Source: an uncultured Caulobacterales bacterium (lineage in GTDB: Bacteria; Pseudomonadota; Alphaproteobacteria; Caulobacterales; Caulobacteraceae). From it: a stretch of DNA of 41,207 nucleotides. The first letter of the stretch is position 1; each line of letters starts with the position of its first letter. The stretch spans positions 1 through 41,207 of the forward strand of contig CAILTK010000015.1 in the NCBI GenBank assembly GCA_903837135.1, read 5' to 3'. The notes beneath the pieces are model-generated. The model searched no databases. It was not told the origin of the DNA and saw only the letters and a list, made by a program, of their open reading frames with translations. The translations under genes were made by a program, and so were the position numbers. Positions 8,401-16,982 of this stretch are shown in pieces.

Positions 8401-8732
8401 AGCGGGCGCTGGGGACGCCGACGGTGCTGGTGACCAATGAATCGTCCCTGTCGGACGCGGAGGACTTCACTGAGGGCTATCGCGCCCTCGGGCTCGGCAA
8501 GGTGGTGGGCGTCCCCACCGCCGGCTGGATCATCTACACCGGCGGCCAGCCGCTGATCGACGGATCGACCGTGCGCGTGCCGTTCATCCGCATCCAGGAC
8601 GGCCACGGCGGCGACATGGAGGGCCATCCCCGGCCGGTCGACGTAGAGGTGGAGCGCGCGCTCGGCGACGGCCGCGACGCCCAGCTCGACGCCGCCGTGA
8701 AGGTTCTGCTGCAGAGCCTGCCGGGGAAATGA
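5448..8732 (+). CDS. Exported tricorn-like S41 family peptidase with beta-propeller domains
   Basis: This 1094-residue protein has a signal peptide (1-23, ending AFAA), so it should act in the periplasm or outside the cell. Repeated SPDG(K/R)...LAF/IYF blades build TolB/WD40-like propellers over about 30-545. A Pro/Thr/Ala/Lys-rich linker (about 550-605) leads to further propeller blades (about 610-700). The tricorn core follows: FDEAWSTLNRRFYDP, the His motif LDASHSG (His783), a PDZ domain (about 800-885) and the S41 catalytic domain with NESSLSDAED, where Ser1002 is the likely nucleophile. The family degrades peptides gated through the propellers. GGAG 6-7 bases before the ATG fixes the start. 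It stands alone and its substrate is unknown. Confidence 0.9.
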   Translation: MKRLLSGIALAAIVVLGAGAAFAAPKPSLSQPALSPDGREIAFVSGGAIWTVPAEGGVARLLVSDPATDSRPLYSPDGTRLAFQSTRDGFPNLYVLTFATGQVKRLTYADAGEALDGWSPDGHWIYFTSTINDVQRQGDIFRVAATGGTPLEVSRERYLNEFESAPSPDGKAIALVAKGISSSQWWRHGHAHIDETEVWLKPVDGDGYTRLLPASAKHAWPMWAHDGQSLYLMSDEDGAENLWRLPVSGGAPSPVTHFKDGRVLWPSLGGGDAIVFERGFSVWKFDPKSGQASEVPITLRGVPAGPGERRLNETSFRAMSVSPDGKKVVVIAHGQLFAASTKDGGPGQRLTHTPGAASEVVWSPDSRKIAYVSERGVDAVLCEYDFATGKERTLTADKGGLDALPVFSPDGKKLAYVHAEKELRVLDLGDAKTGGGPHDTLLYRGQLGFGGGEAPLWSPDNRWLAFVVVDSKSFANLNVVDTAGGEARPISFLANAQTHGAVWSPDGKYILLATSQRSEDPAVVRIDLLPHVPKFREDAFRELFRQSETPDRPTNRPPQPGQTPTTPANGPGTAPPKPAAEATQSSDAAPAGDEARSAKPAKKVEPVKIVFDGVRERLTRLPLGLPAEAPVISPDGKTLVFRASAAGQENLYSYDLDELAKEPPSAHQVTSTRKRKSDVAFTPDSKEIYYLEGGTVTASPLETPRPKPIAVAAEMTVDFDTEKTVVFDEAWSTLNRRFYDPAFHGRDWKALREQWTPYIEGARTPDELRRDINLLIGELDASHSGIGGGPPPSFRVGDLGLRFDRTRYEAGKGLVVREVVTLGPAAIEGSIKPDDTLLAVNGEAVGPGVNLDRLLTDQVGKRVVLKIEGAAGATHEAIVRPVSATTAAGLLYRQWVNDRRAYVDKVSGGRLGYVHIADMSDDSLAQLYLDLDAQNQGKQGVVIDVRNNNGGYVNGYALDVFTRRNYLTMTPRDRMSMPSRQALGQRALGTPTVLVTNESSLSDAEDFTEGYRALGLGKVVGVPTAGWIIYTGGQPLIDGSTVRVPFIRIQDGHGGDMEGHPRPVDVEVERALGDGRDAQLDAAVKVLLQSLPGK

Positions 8733-8871
8733 GCGCCTTCGGCGCCGCGGGCGGCGGGTGATTAAGTCGCGGTTTCGCCGTCCGTCGGATGGAGTACGGT
8801 CGCCGCGCGCGTGAGCTGAGGCGCCCGCTCGCCCGCGGCGTCGTTACAACAGGTATCGCAGAGGGCTCTTC

Positions 8872-10485
8872 TTGGTCTCGATTTCCGGACTTCGTTCGGG
8901 CGCGCCGACGCGTCTGGCCCTTGCGCGGCGATGGGCGATCTCGGATGTCGGGGTCGCCGTGGTCCTGCTGGCGCTGGTGTTCCTGATCCGGATCGTCGCG
9001 GCGGCGACCACGCCGCTGACCGAGGACGAGGCCTACTACCGGCTCTGGTCCCAGCATCTCGCCTTCGGTTATTTCGACCATCCGCCGATGATCGCCTGGT
9101 GGATCCGGCTGGGCGCGGCCCTCGCCGGCGACAACCCTCTGGGCGTCCGCGCCCTGCCCATTCTCGGCAGCCTTTTGACCAGCCTGCTGATCTTCGACCT
9201 GACGCAGCAGCTGGGCGGCTCGCGCTCGACGGCCGTCCTCGCGACCCTCTGGTACAACGCCACCCTGACCGTGGGGCTGGGCGCCATGCTGGCCGTTCCC
9301 GACGCCCCGGCCAGCCTGTGCTGGGCCCTGACCCTCTGGTGCCTGGCGCGGACGCGCTCTGACGAACGCTGGTGGCTGGCGGCCGGCGCCGCCGCCGGCT
9401 TCGGCATCCTCTCGAAATACTCCGCCCTGTTCCTCGGCCCGGGCATCCTTTTGTGGCTGCTCACCGACGCGCGGAGCCGCACGGCCCTCCACCGGCCCTG
9501 GCTCTGGCTCGGCGGCGCCGCGGCCGGCCTGGTCGCCCTGCCCAACCTGTTGTGGAACGCCCAGCACCACTGGTCCACCATCGACAAGCAGTTCGGCCGC
9601 CTGGCGCCGGACGGGTTCGCGCCGCAGCATCTGCCGCAGTTCCTGCTGCTGCAGACCCTGTTGTTCGGACCCGTGCTGATCCTCTTCATCGGGCGCGCGC
9701 TCGTGAGCCGGGCGGCGCCGGTGCGCGGCGCGGTGGTGCTGATCGCCGCCACCAGCGCGCCCTTCCTCGGCTATCTTTTGCTGCACAGCCTGCACAGCCA
9801 GGTCGAGGAGCATTGGCCCGTGCCGCTGTTCGCCGGGGGCGCGATCCTGGCGGCGCTGGGATCGGAGGTCCGCCCATCCGGATCGTGGATGACGAAGCTG
9901 CGTCGGCGTAGGCTCACGGCGCCGACGCTCATCCTTGCCCATCTCGCGGCGCCGGCGCGGCGGAGCCCGCCACGGCCGCCGCGCGCCTGGGTGCGAAAGC
10001 TTCCGCTGCTGGGCCTCGCGGCGCCGGTGCTGATGATCGCCTACCTCGGCCTGCCCGCCCTGGCGCTGAAGCGCGATCCGGCCCTGCCGGTGCGCGGCTG
10101 GCCCGACTTCAGCCGCCGTCTGGAGGCCGCCCAGGCCAAGGCGGGCGCCGGCTGGATCGGCACCGTCAGCTACGGTCAGGCCGCCAAGCTCACCGAGTTC
10201 GGTCGCTATCCCGCGCCGGTGGTGCAGATCGACCAGCGGATCCGCTACCTCGGATGGCCGGTCCCCAAGGGTTTCGACGCGCGCAGCCCGGGGCTGATCG
10301 TCGACCTCAGCCGCCGCATGGACCGGACGCTTCTGCTCCGCTGCTTTGACGAGGTGGTCCCGCTCGGCGAGATAGAGCGCGGCGCGCCGGGGGGCGCCCA
10401 GGCCCATTACAGCCTCTACCGGGTGCGAAACCCCAAGCTCGACCTGCTCGCCACAGGCTGTCCGAGCCGCCAGGACGAGGATTAG
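8872..10485 (+). CDS. GT39 (ArnT/PMT-like) membrane glycosyltransferase
   Basis: This protein of about 537 residues has roughly ten membrane helices and belongs to the glycosyltransferase 39 group, which moves a sugar from a polyprenyl-phosphate carrier to a periplasmic acceptor. The diagnostic acidic loop LTEDEAYYRLW (50-60) follows the first helix, and YFDHPPM (67-73) fits the family. The first codon is TTG at 8872 with AGAGG about 9 bases upstream; no better in-frame start precedes the first helix. Residues about 333-377 are a basic, Pro/Arg-rich stretch that breaks the helical pattern and contains a REP-like palindrome, so it looks inserted. It ends 6 bases from the convergent small gene, and a GT2-GtrA gene that could make its donor lies 0.6 kb downstream. 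The sugar and acceptor are unknown. Confidence 0.85.
   Translation: MVSISGLRSGAPTRLALARRWAISDVGVAVVLLALVFLIRIVAAATTPLTEDEAYYRLWSQHLAFGYFDHPPMIAWWIRLGAALAGDNPLGVRALPILGSLLTSLLIFDLTQQLGGSRSTAVLATLWYNATLTVGLGAMLAVPDAPASLCWALTLWCLARTRSDERWWLAAGAAAGFGILSKYSALFLGPGILLWLLTDARSRTALHRPWLWLGGAAAGLVALPNLLWNAQHHWSTIDKQFGRLAPDGFAPQHLPQFLLLQTLLFGPVLILFIGRALVSRAAPVRGAVVLIAATSAPFLGYLLLHSLHSQVEEHWPVPLFAGGAILAALGSEVRPSGSWMTKLRRRRLTAPTLILAHLAAPARRSPPRPPRAWVRKLPLLGLAAPVLMIAYLGLPALALKRDPALPVRGWPDFSRRLEAAQAKAGAGWIGTVSYGQAAKLTEFGRYPAPVVQIDQRIRYLGWPVPKGFDARSPGLIVDLSRRMDRTLLLRCFDEVVPLGEIERGAPGGAQAHYSLYRVRNPKLDLLATGCPSRQDED
9887..9934. repeat. REP-like palindrome inside the GT39 coding sequence
   Basis: GGATGA (9887-9892) and GCGTCGGCG (9900-9908) pair with CGCCGACGC (9920-9928) and TCATCC (9929-9934), leaving an 11-base loop and a 7-base bulge. 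GGATGACGAAGC resembles the ends of the intergenic family A units. The reading frame stays open through it. Confidence 0.6.
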
Positions 10486-10491
10486 ACGCTG

Positions 10492-10953
10492 CTACTTCGC
10501 CGGGGGGATCGGACAATCCGTGGACAGCCGGCTGGCGGTGATGGCGATCGGCAGCGAGATCGACAGTCCAAGGAAGACCCCCGTCACCTTGCCGTCGAGC
10601 TCGAACGCCGTCGGTTCGTAGTGTCCCTTGAGGGAGAGGCGGTAGTGATCTCCATGCTTGCCGACGCACTCGCCGATCAGAGTGGCCTCCCCCCCGCTGA
10701 AATCACGGGTGGGATAGCTGCAGCGATAGTGCCGGTTGTGCGGGCCGGACAGGAAGGCGTCGATATTGTCGGGCCGGACGCACTGGGCCCCGTTCTTGGC
10801 TCCGGTCAGCAGGGTCGAGGCCTTGTAGGTCCAATAGCCGGGCTCGATGGTGGACGCGGCGCCGGCGGGCGGCGATACGGCCATGGCGACCACGATCGCC
10901 AGGGGAGACATCAGGGATCGCAAGGCGTCAACGGCTCCGGTAGTGAAGCGCAA
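10492..10953 (-). CDS. Small secreted protein, DUF3617-like
   Basis: This protein of up to 153 residues has a hydrophobic export signal ending near AGAAS (residue 34). The mature part starts with EPGYWTY, resembling the EPGLWE-type opening of DUF3617 periplasmic proteins. It has four cysteines (58, 78, 96, 147), compatible with two disulfides. The first codon given is TTG. A TTG ten codons later, giving a classical MRSLMSPLAIVV signal, or the ATG at 10911 are equally possible, and none has a strong ribosome binding site. It converges on the GT39 gene with a 6-base gap. No catalytic motif is visible and the function is unknown. The family call rests on a few residues and is tentative. Confidence 0.65.
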   Translation of the reverse strand: MRFTTGAVDALRSLMSPLAIVVAMAVSPPAGAASTIEPGYWTYKASTLLTGAKNGAQCVRPDNIDAFLSGPHNRHYRCSYPTRDFSGGEATLIGECVGKHGDHYRLSLKGHYEPTAFELDGKVTGVFLGLSISLPIAITASRLSTDCPIPPAK

Positions 10954-11128
10954 GGGGTTGCTTCTTCGCGCCGTATAGATGGTAAGTGGCGAAGCTCGAT
11001 TTCAGGGGCGCCATCGTCCGTTTCTCGCGCACGTCCCCCCCGAGACGCGGCATATGGTGTTTCCGCGCCTGCGCAAAGCGACTACCGCCCCGGGGCGATC
11101 GCCCGTCCAGAAACCTGCCCGCCGTGAC

Positions 11129-12256
11129 ATGCCTGCATCGACCAGCCCTCTAGAGCGACCCGATCGCGGACCGGCCGCCTCCACCAGCGTCGAGCTCAGC
11201 GTGGTGATCCCGACCTTCAACGAGCGGCGCAATGTGCAGCCCCTGCGCGACCGGCTCGATCGCACCCTGCAGGGCGTGTCCTGGCAGGCGGTGTTCGTCG
11301 ACGACGATTCGCCGGACCGGACCTGGGAGGAGGTGCGCCGCCTGGCCGCCGAGGACCCGCGGATCCATTGCCTCCGTCGCGTGGGCCGCCGCGGCCTCGC
11401 CGGCGCGGTGATGGAGGGCGCCCTGTCGAGTTCCGGCGCGCTGGTGGCGGTGATCGACGCGGACCTGCAGCATGACGAGCAGTTGCTGATTCCCATGCTC
11501 GCCGCCCTGCGCAAGGGCGAAGCCGATCTGGTGATGGCCAGCCGCAGGCTGGACCAGCCGGGGGAGACCGCCGGGCTCAGTCCCTTTCGGCGCGCGCTGA
11601 GCCGGATCGCCAATCGCGCCACCGCCTGGGTCACCAAGCGGGACCTGTCCGACCCGCTCAGCGGTTTCTTCATGATGCGCCAAGCCGAATTCGACCGGCT
11701 GGCGCCGAAGCTGTCGCCGCGCGGCTTCAAGATCCTGTTCGACATCCTGGCCACGAGCCGCGGCGGATTGCGTGTGATCGAACTGCCGTTCACCTTCACC
11801 CCGCGGGTGGCGGGAGAGAGCAAGTTCGACCAGCGCGTCGTGGCCGACTACACCGCCCTCGCCCTGTCGAAGATCAGCCGCGATCTGTTCTCGCCGCGGG
11901 CGGTGATGTTCGGCCTGGTCGGCGTCAGCGGCATCTTCGTCCACCTGGCGGTGATGCGGGCCACGCTCGGCTTCGGCTTCACCCTGGCGCAACTCCTCGG
12001 CGCCGCGACGGCGATGACGAGCAACTACCTCCTGAACAACGTCCTCACCTACCGGGGACGGTCGCGCACCGGCTGGCGGCTGCTGGGCGGCTATATGAAA
12101 TTCGTGGCCCTGTGCGCCCTCGGTCTCGCCGCCAACGTCGGGGCCGCCACCCTGGTCAGAAGCCTGGGCGTCCCCTGGTGGGCCAGCGCCGCGGCCGGCG
12201 CGGTGGTCGGCGCCGCCTGGAATTTCCTCAGCACGGCGACGGCGGTGTGGGGATAG
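11129..12256 (+). CDS. GT2 glycosyltransferase fused to GtrA membrane domain
   Basis: This protein of about 375 residues joins two domains. Residues 22-250 are a dolichyl-phosphate-mannose-synthase-like GT2 domain, with VVIPTFNE, VDDDSPD and the metal/nucleotide-binding DADLQH (110-115), followed by MASRR and the acceptor-side SGFFMM. Residues about 255-375 are a GtrA-type membrane domain of four helices, including SNYLLNNVLTYR. Such fusions transfer a sugar from a nucleotide donor to polyprenyl phosphate and help present it across the membrane. A GT39 enzyme that would use this product is just upstream. I chose the ATG at 11129 because the domain begins 20 residues later. In-frame starts at 10979 and 11054 would add an unrelated basic tail, and no start has a good ribosome binding site. 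Confidence 0.88.
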   Translation: MPASTSPLERPDRGPAASTSVELSVVIPTFNERRNVQPLRDRLDRTLQGVSWQAVFVDDDSPDRTWEEVRRLAAEDPRIHCLRRVGRRGLAGAVMEGALSSSGALVAVIDADLQHDEQLLIPMLAALRKGEADLVMASRRLDQPGETAGLSPFRRALSRIANRATAWVTKRDLSDPLSGFFMMRQAEFDRLAPKLSPRGFKILFDILATSRGGLRVIELPFTFTPRVAGESKFDQRVVADYTALALSKISRDLFSPRAVMFGLVGVSGIFVHLAVMRATLGFGFTLAQLLGAATAMTSNYLLNNVLTYRGRSRTGWRLLGGYMKFVALCALGLAANVGAATLVRSLGVPWWASAAAGAVVGAAWNFLSTATAVWG

Positions 12257-12354
12257 AGCGGGTTCCGATCCGATGGACGCATCGCCGCTCCAGGTCTTCG
12301 TTATGACGCACGTTTGATCCGAAACCGGCTCCCAGTGTCGGAGCGGCTCTACTC
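12257..12354. repeat. Degenerate alphaproteobacterial palindromic repeat
   Basis: AGAGCGGGTTCCGATC near the left end and GATCCGAAACCGGCTCCC plus GCGGCTCTA on the right form an imperfect inverted arrangement. The right half resembles a repeat I recall from many Rhizobiales genomes, with a core like CCGAAAACCGGTTCCCAC. It fills the gap after the GT2-GtrA gene and overlaps the stop codon of the next minus-strand gene. Confidence 0.5.
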
Positions 12355-12711
12355 CAGCGGCGCCTGGACGCAGGTCCCGTCGCGCGTTCGCTGGATCCGC
12401 CGGCCGAGCGCCACCGCGGTGGCGAGGTCGAGCCCCTCGTCCTCGCGCGCGACCCTGGCCAGGATGCGGGTGGGGCGACTCGCGGCCGACCGCAGGTCGA
12501 TCTCCACCAGATACCAGCCCAGGTCATCGCGCAGGGCCTGACGCACGGCGAGAGGCTGGCCGACGAATTCCGCGCGGCTCAGCTCTCCGCACCAGATCGC
12601 GAAGCCCGCCCCATAGCGGACGAGCCAGCCCAGCGTCCCGTCGCCGTCCGCGAAGCGCTCGATCTCCAGGTCCGGAAAGACGTCCGGTTCCGCAAAAGCC
12701 TGACCCGACAT
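12349..12711 (-). CDS. Hypothetical 120-residue protein
   Basis: I do not recognise this protein. It is probably a real gene: GGAGG lies 4 bases before the ATG, and the composition is balanced, unlike antisense shadow frames. It has no signal peptide or membrane helix and should be a small soluble protein. The centre is rich in aromatic and acidic residues (GWLVRYGAGFAIWCGE, then LGWYLVEIDLRS), suggesting an alternating beta fold. The C-terminal third is more helical and ends TCVQAPLE. It lies alone between a palindromic repeat and the outer-membrane protein gene on the same strand. Other minus-strand frames over the same bases are shorter and lack a ribosome binding site. Confidence 0.6.
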   Translation of the reverse strand: MSGQAFAEPDVFPDLEIERFADGDGTLGWLVRYGAGFAIWCGELSRAEFVGQPLAVRQALRDDLGWYLVEIDLRSAASRPTRILARVAREDEGLDLATAVALGRRIQRTRDGTCVQAPLE

Positions 12712-12807
12712 CCGTCCTCCGTCCCGCTGAGACGTAGACGCCGCGGACCGGGCCGTCCCACAGCAAGATCGTCACGGCAGGCCGGTCATGTCAGCGAGGC
12801 CGCCCCG

Positions 12808-13590
12808 TCACAGATCCTTGGACAGGATCAGCTTCAGCGTGAAGTGGTCGCTTTGACGGTTGAGGCCGAACCCCGCGCCGAACTCCACATTGACCGGCTT
12901 GCCGTTGAAATCGACCACGCCGAACAGCTGGTGGGTCTCGCTCCGCCCCTGCCCCAGATGCCGTAGCGCGCCGAAATCGTCGTACGCCTCGGCGGCCACC
13001 GCCCAGGTGTCCGAGATGTTGTAGGCCAGCCGGGTCTCGGGGGCGAAATCGAGGCGCGAAACGCCCTTGTAGGAATTGTCGAGGATCGGGTTGAACACCA
13101 GGTCGACCTTGCCGAAGCGCCAACCGATGATCGGGCGGATCTCGGAGGTATAGCCGCTGGAGTCCCAGTGTCGGGCGTTGAAGCTGAACTCGAAGTTCAC
13201 TCCGTAGAAGAAGCTTCGTTTGGCGGCGTCAGGCTCGACCAATAGGGCCCGGAGCTTGAAGCCGTTGAGTTCAAACCGGCCGCCGTCCTCGGCGCTGTAG
13301 AGCGGCAGATAGAGGCCCGCCTCGAACCATTTGCTCACCCCATAGGCGAACTCGGGAACCCCGTTCAGCGATCGGTTGGAGACGACCGCGCCGGGGAAGG
13401 CCGGCGTGCGCAGCCCGTCCGGCGTGTAGTTGTTGTGCAGGGTCAGATTGAGCACCCCGGGCTCGGCGATCTCGGCGGTATAGACCTGGATCTCGTCCGT
13501 CTGCGCCGCCGCAAGCCGGGCCGTCGCCGCCCAGCAGGCCACGACGGCCGCAAGCCGCACGGACAGCCGGAAGGCTCGCGATCGTTGCAT
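12808..13590 (-). CDS. Putative outer-membrane beta-barrel protein
   Basis: This 260-residue protein has a cleavable signal peptide (1-29, ending LAAAQ). The mature part is made of alternating short strands rich in aromatic and Gly residues (KWFEAGLYLPLY, FFYGVNFEFSFNARHW, VNVEFGAGFGLN), as expected for an outer-membrane barrel. It begins with EIQVYTAEIAEPG, a start I associate with MetA/transporter-like uncharacterised barrels in proteobacteria. The last residues are KLILSKDL, ending in Leu rather than the usual Phe. The cargo or role is unknown. It is followed by the hypothetical gene at 12349-12711 and preceded by the HiPIP gene on the same strand, with a gap of about 130 bases that shows nothing clear. 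Confidence 0.7.
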   Translation of the reverse strand: MQRSRAFRLSVRLAAVVACWAATARLAAAQTDEIQVYTAEIAEPGVLNLTLHNNYTPDGLRTPAFPGAVVSNRSLNGVPEFAYGVSKWFEAGLYLPLYSAEDGGRFELNGFKLRALLVEPDAAKRSFFYGVNFEFSFNARHWDSSGYTSEIRPIIGWRFGKVDLVFNPILDNSYKGVSRLDFAPETRLAYNISDTWAVAAEAYDDFGALRHLGQGRSETHQLFGVVDFNGKPVNVEFGAGFGLNRQSDHFTLKLILSKDL

Positions 13591-13719
13591 GGTCTGTACG
13601 CCCCGCGGCGGCCGGACCCGTCCGCTTCGTCCCGATCATGCAAGCCGAGCGCGTCGCGATCAATCCGTTCCGGCCGCCGGACTCGTATCATCTCGAGCCT
13701 GGCCCTCGTATGGCGGGGC

Positions 13720-14010
13720 CTACATCCTGGGGGCGAAGACGTTGCACCAGCCAGTCGGACTGATCACGCCTTCCACGGTCTGGCAGGCGTTCGGCGCCAC
13801 CCATTTCGCGCAGATCTCGCAGCGCGACCGCCCCTTGGGCGTGGTTTGATAGGAGACCGAGCTCTGTTTGACCTTGGCCGGCGCCGCGCCGGCCAGACCG
13901 GCGCCGAGGCCCGCCACCGTCAGGGCGGCGCCGCCGGCGACGAGGGTGGCGCGCCGGAACACGGCGCGGCGGGTCATGGCCGAGGGGTCGATGGAACGCG
14001 TCGATTTCAT
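13720..14010 (-). CDS. High-potential iron-sulfur protein (HiPIP), exported
   Basis: This 96-residue protein has a twin-arginine style leader (two Arg pairs at 14-15 and 19-20, then a long Ala/Gly hydrophobic core ending GAAPA). The mature domain of about 50 residues carries the four cluster cysteines Cys64, Cys67, Cys76 and Cys89, in the spacing C-x2-C-x8-C-x12-C. It also has the conserved Tyr54 and the family's GWC motif. HiPIPs hold a 4Fe-4S cluster and carry single electrons in the periplasm. I chose the ATG at 14010, with GGAG 8 bases upstream, over one 27 codons earlier. No obvious redox partner is adjacent, so its electron donor and acceptor are unknown. Confidence 0.9.
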   Translation of the reverse strand: MKSTRSIDPSAMTRRAVFRRATLVAGGAALTVAGLGAGLAGAAPAKVKQSSVSYQTTPKGRSRCEICAKWVAPNACQTVEGVISPTGWCNVFAPRM

Positions 14011-14166
14011 TGATTCGTCTCCGGGCGAGCGGACCCGTTGATCACGCTCGCTGCTCCCGCGGAGAATCGCCGGGGGCAATTCCGGGAACAATTCGGGGAC
14101 TCTACGCTAAGGAATTCCCCTTCAGGAACACTACCTAGACTATCGTGCGGGAAGGTGGTCGCCCGG

Positions 14167-15600
<1,434 letters not shown>

Positions 15601-15744
15601 GAGCACAATCTCCGTTTCCCGCGTTCTAGGGATACTCGACAGGCCCGTCACCCGTTTTGGGGCGCCGGATTCGGCTCGCCCAAACGACTAACCGGCTCGC
15701 TTCACCGCCCAAGCTTTGGTTAATTCGGGGCGAGAGGGCGGCGG

Positions 15745-16800
15745 ATGAAGCGGTATCGCAAGGCGACCAAATACGGCGCGCTGGCGCCGTCGCAAACGGC
15801 GAAGCGCCAGCCGCTCGACCTGTGGCGCGAACCCCGCCTGACCCCGGTGCTGCAGCCGTCCCATCCGACCGAACCCATCGATGTGAGCCTGCTCGACGCC
15901 TATTCGCAGGCGGTGATCCGCGCGGTCGACGCGGTCGGGCCGAGCGTGGTGCGGGTGGCGCCGCTGCGCGCCAACGGCGTCGGCTGCGGGGTGGTGGTGG
16001 GCGACGGGTTAATTCTGACCAACCACCATGTGACGCAGGGCGCGCGCCGCCATGAGATCGTCGGCCCCGACGGGCGCCCGCACCAGGCCTCGCTGGTCGG
16101 GGACGATCCCGACACCGACCTCGCCGTGCTGCGCTTCGACGCGCCCAGCGACATTCCGGCCGCCCGCCTCGGCGACAGCAAGCAGATCCGGCGCGGCCAA
16201 CTGGTGATCGCCATCGGCGCGCCCTTGGGGTTCGAGGCGACGGTCACCGCCGGCGTGGTCTCGGCGCTCGGCCGGTCGCTGCGCGGCGAGCGCGGACGGA
16301 TGATCGAGGATCTGATCCAGACCGACGCGGCGCTGAACCCCGGCAACTCCGGCGGGCCCTTGGTGACCGCCGCGGGCGAGGTGGTGGGCATCAACACCGC
16401 CATCATCGCCGGCGCCCAGGGCATCTGCTTCGCCGTCGCCGCCAACACCGCCCGGCTGGTGATGGGCGAGATCCTGGCGCACGGCCGGGTGCGGCGCGCC
16501 TCGATCGGCGTGGTGGCGCAGCAGGCGCCGATCCCGCCGCAGGTCCGGGCCGACCTCGACCTCGAACAGCTCTACGGTGTGCGGGTCACCGCCCTCGCCC
16601 CCGGCGGCCCGGCGGATCTCTGCGGCATCCTGCCGGGCGACATGATCCTGGCCGTCGGCGGGCGCACCGTCACCGGCCTCGACGACCTTCTGCGCCAGCT
16701 CGACCACGACGCCGTAGACGTCTCCACCGACTTCATCCTGCTGCGGGAGGGCCGGCTCTTGGCGGTGAAGATCGCGCCCCGGGAGCGGCGGCGGGTGTGA
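15745..16800 (+). CDS. HtrA/DegP-like serine protease without export signal
   Basis: This 351-residue S1C-type protease has a complete trypsin-like triad: His95 (TNHHV), Asp125 (DTDLAVL) and Ser202 (NPGNSGGPL). One C-terminal PDZ domain (about 255-340) includes GVRVTALAPGGPAD. The odd point is the N-terminus. Residues 1-50 are basic and proline-containing (KRYRKATKYG, LWREPRLTP) with no hydrophobic signal or membrane anchor, although HtrA enzymes usually act in the periplasm. GAGGGCGGCGG just before the ATG supports this start, and I see no in-frame upstream extension. Either it is cytoplasmic or the export signal is not recognisable. Confidence 0.88.
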   Translation: MKRYRKATKYGALAPSQTAKRQPLDLWREPRLTPVLQPSHPTEPIDVSLLDAYSQAVIRAVDAVGPSVVRVAPLRANGVGCGVVVGDGLILTNHHVTQGARRHEIVGPDGRPHQASLVGDDPDTDLAVLRFDAPSDIPAARLGDSKQIRRGQLVIAIGAPLGFEATVTAGVVSALGRSLRGERGRMIEDLIQTDAALNPGNSGGPLVTAAGEVVGINTAIIAGAQGICFAVAANTARLVMGEILAHGRVRRASIGVVAQQAPIPPQVRADLDLEQLYGVRVTALAPGGPADLCGILPGDMILAVGGRTVTGLDDLLRQLDHDAVDVSTDFILLREGRLLAVKIAPRERRRV

Positions 16801-16982
16801 CGCCCCGGCCGGCCCCGCTCAGCATCAGGGGGTAGCGGGACCCCGGCGCCGATGTTACATCGGCCGCATGCGCTCCGGCCTGCAGATTCCGCGAATTATC
16901 CGCCCGGCGTGACGCCTCAGGGCCCTCAGCCCCGCGCACGCCGGTCCTGCGCTCCTGTGATATGAACCCGCGGACAAGTCCC

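Noticed and set aside
6411-8627. A 738-codon open frame antisense to the S41 protease
   Set aside because: Shadow of a real gene with clear motifs on the plus strand; no recognisable protein features.
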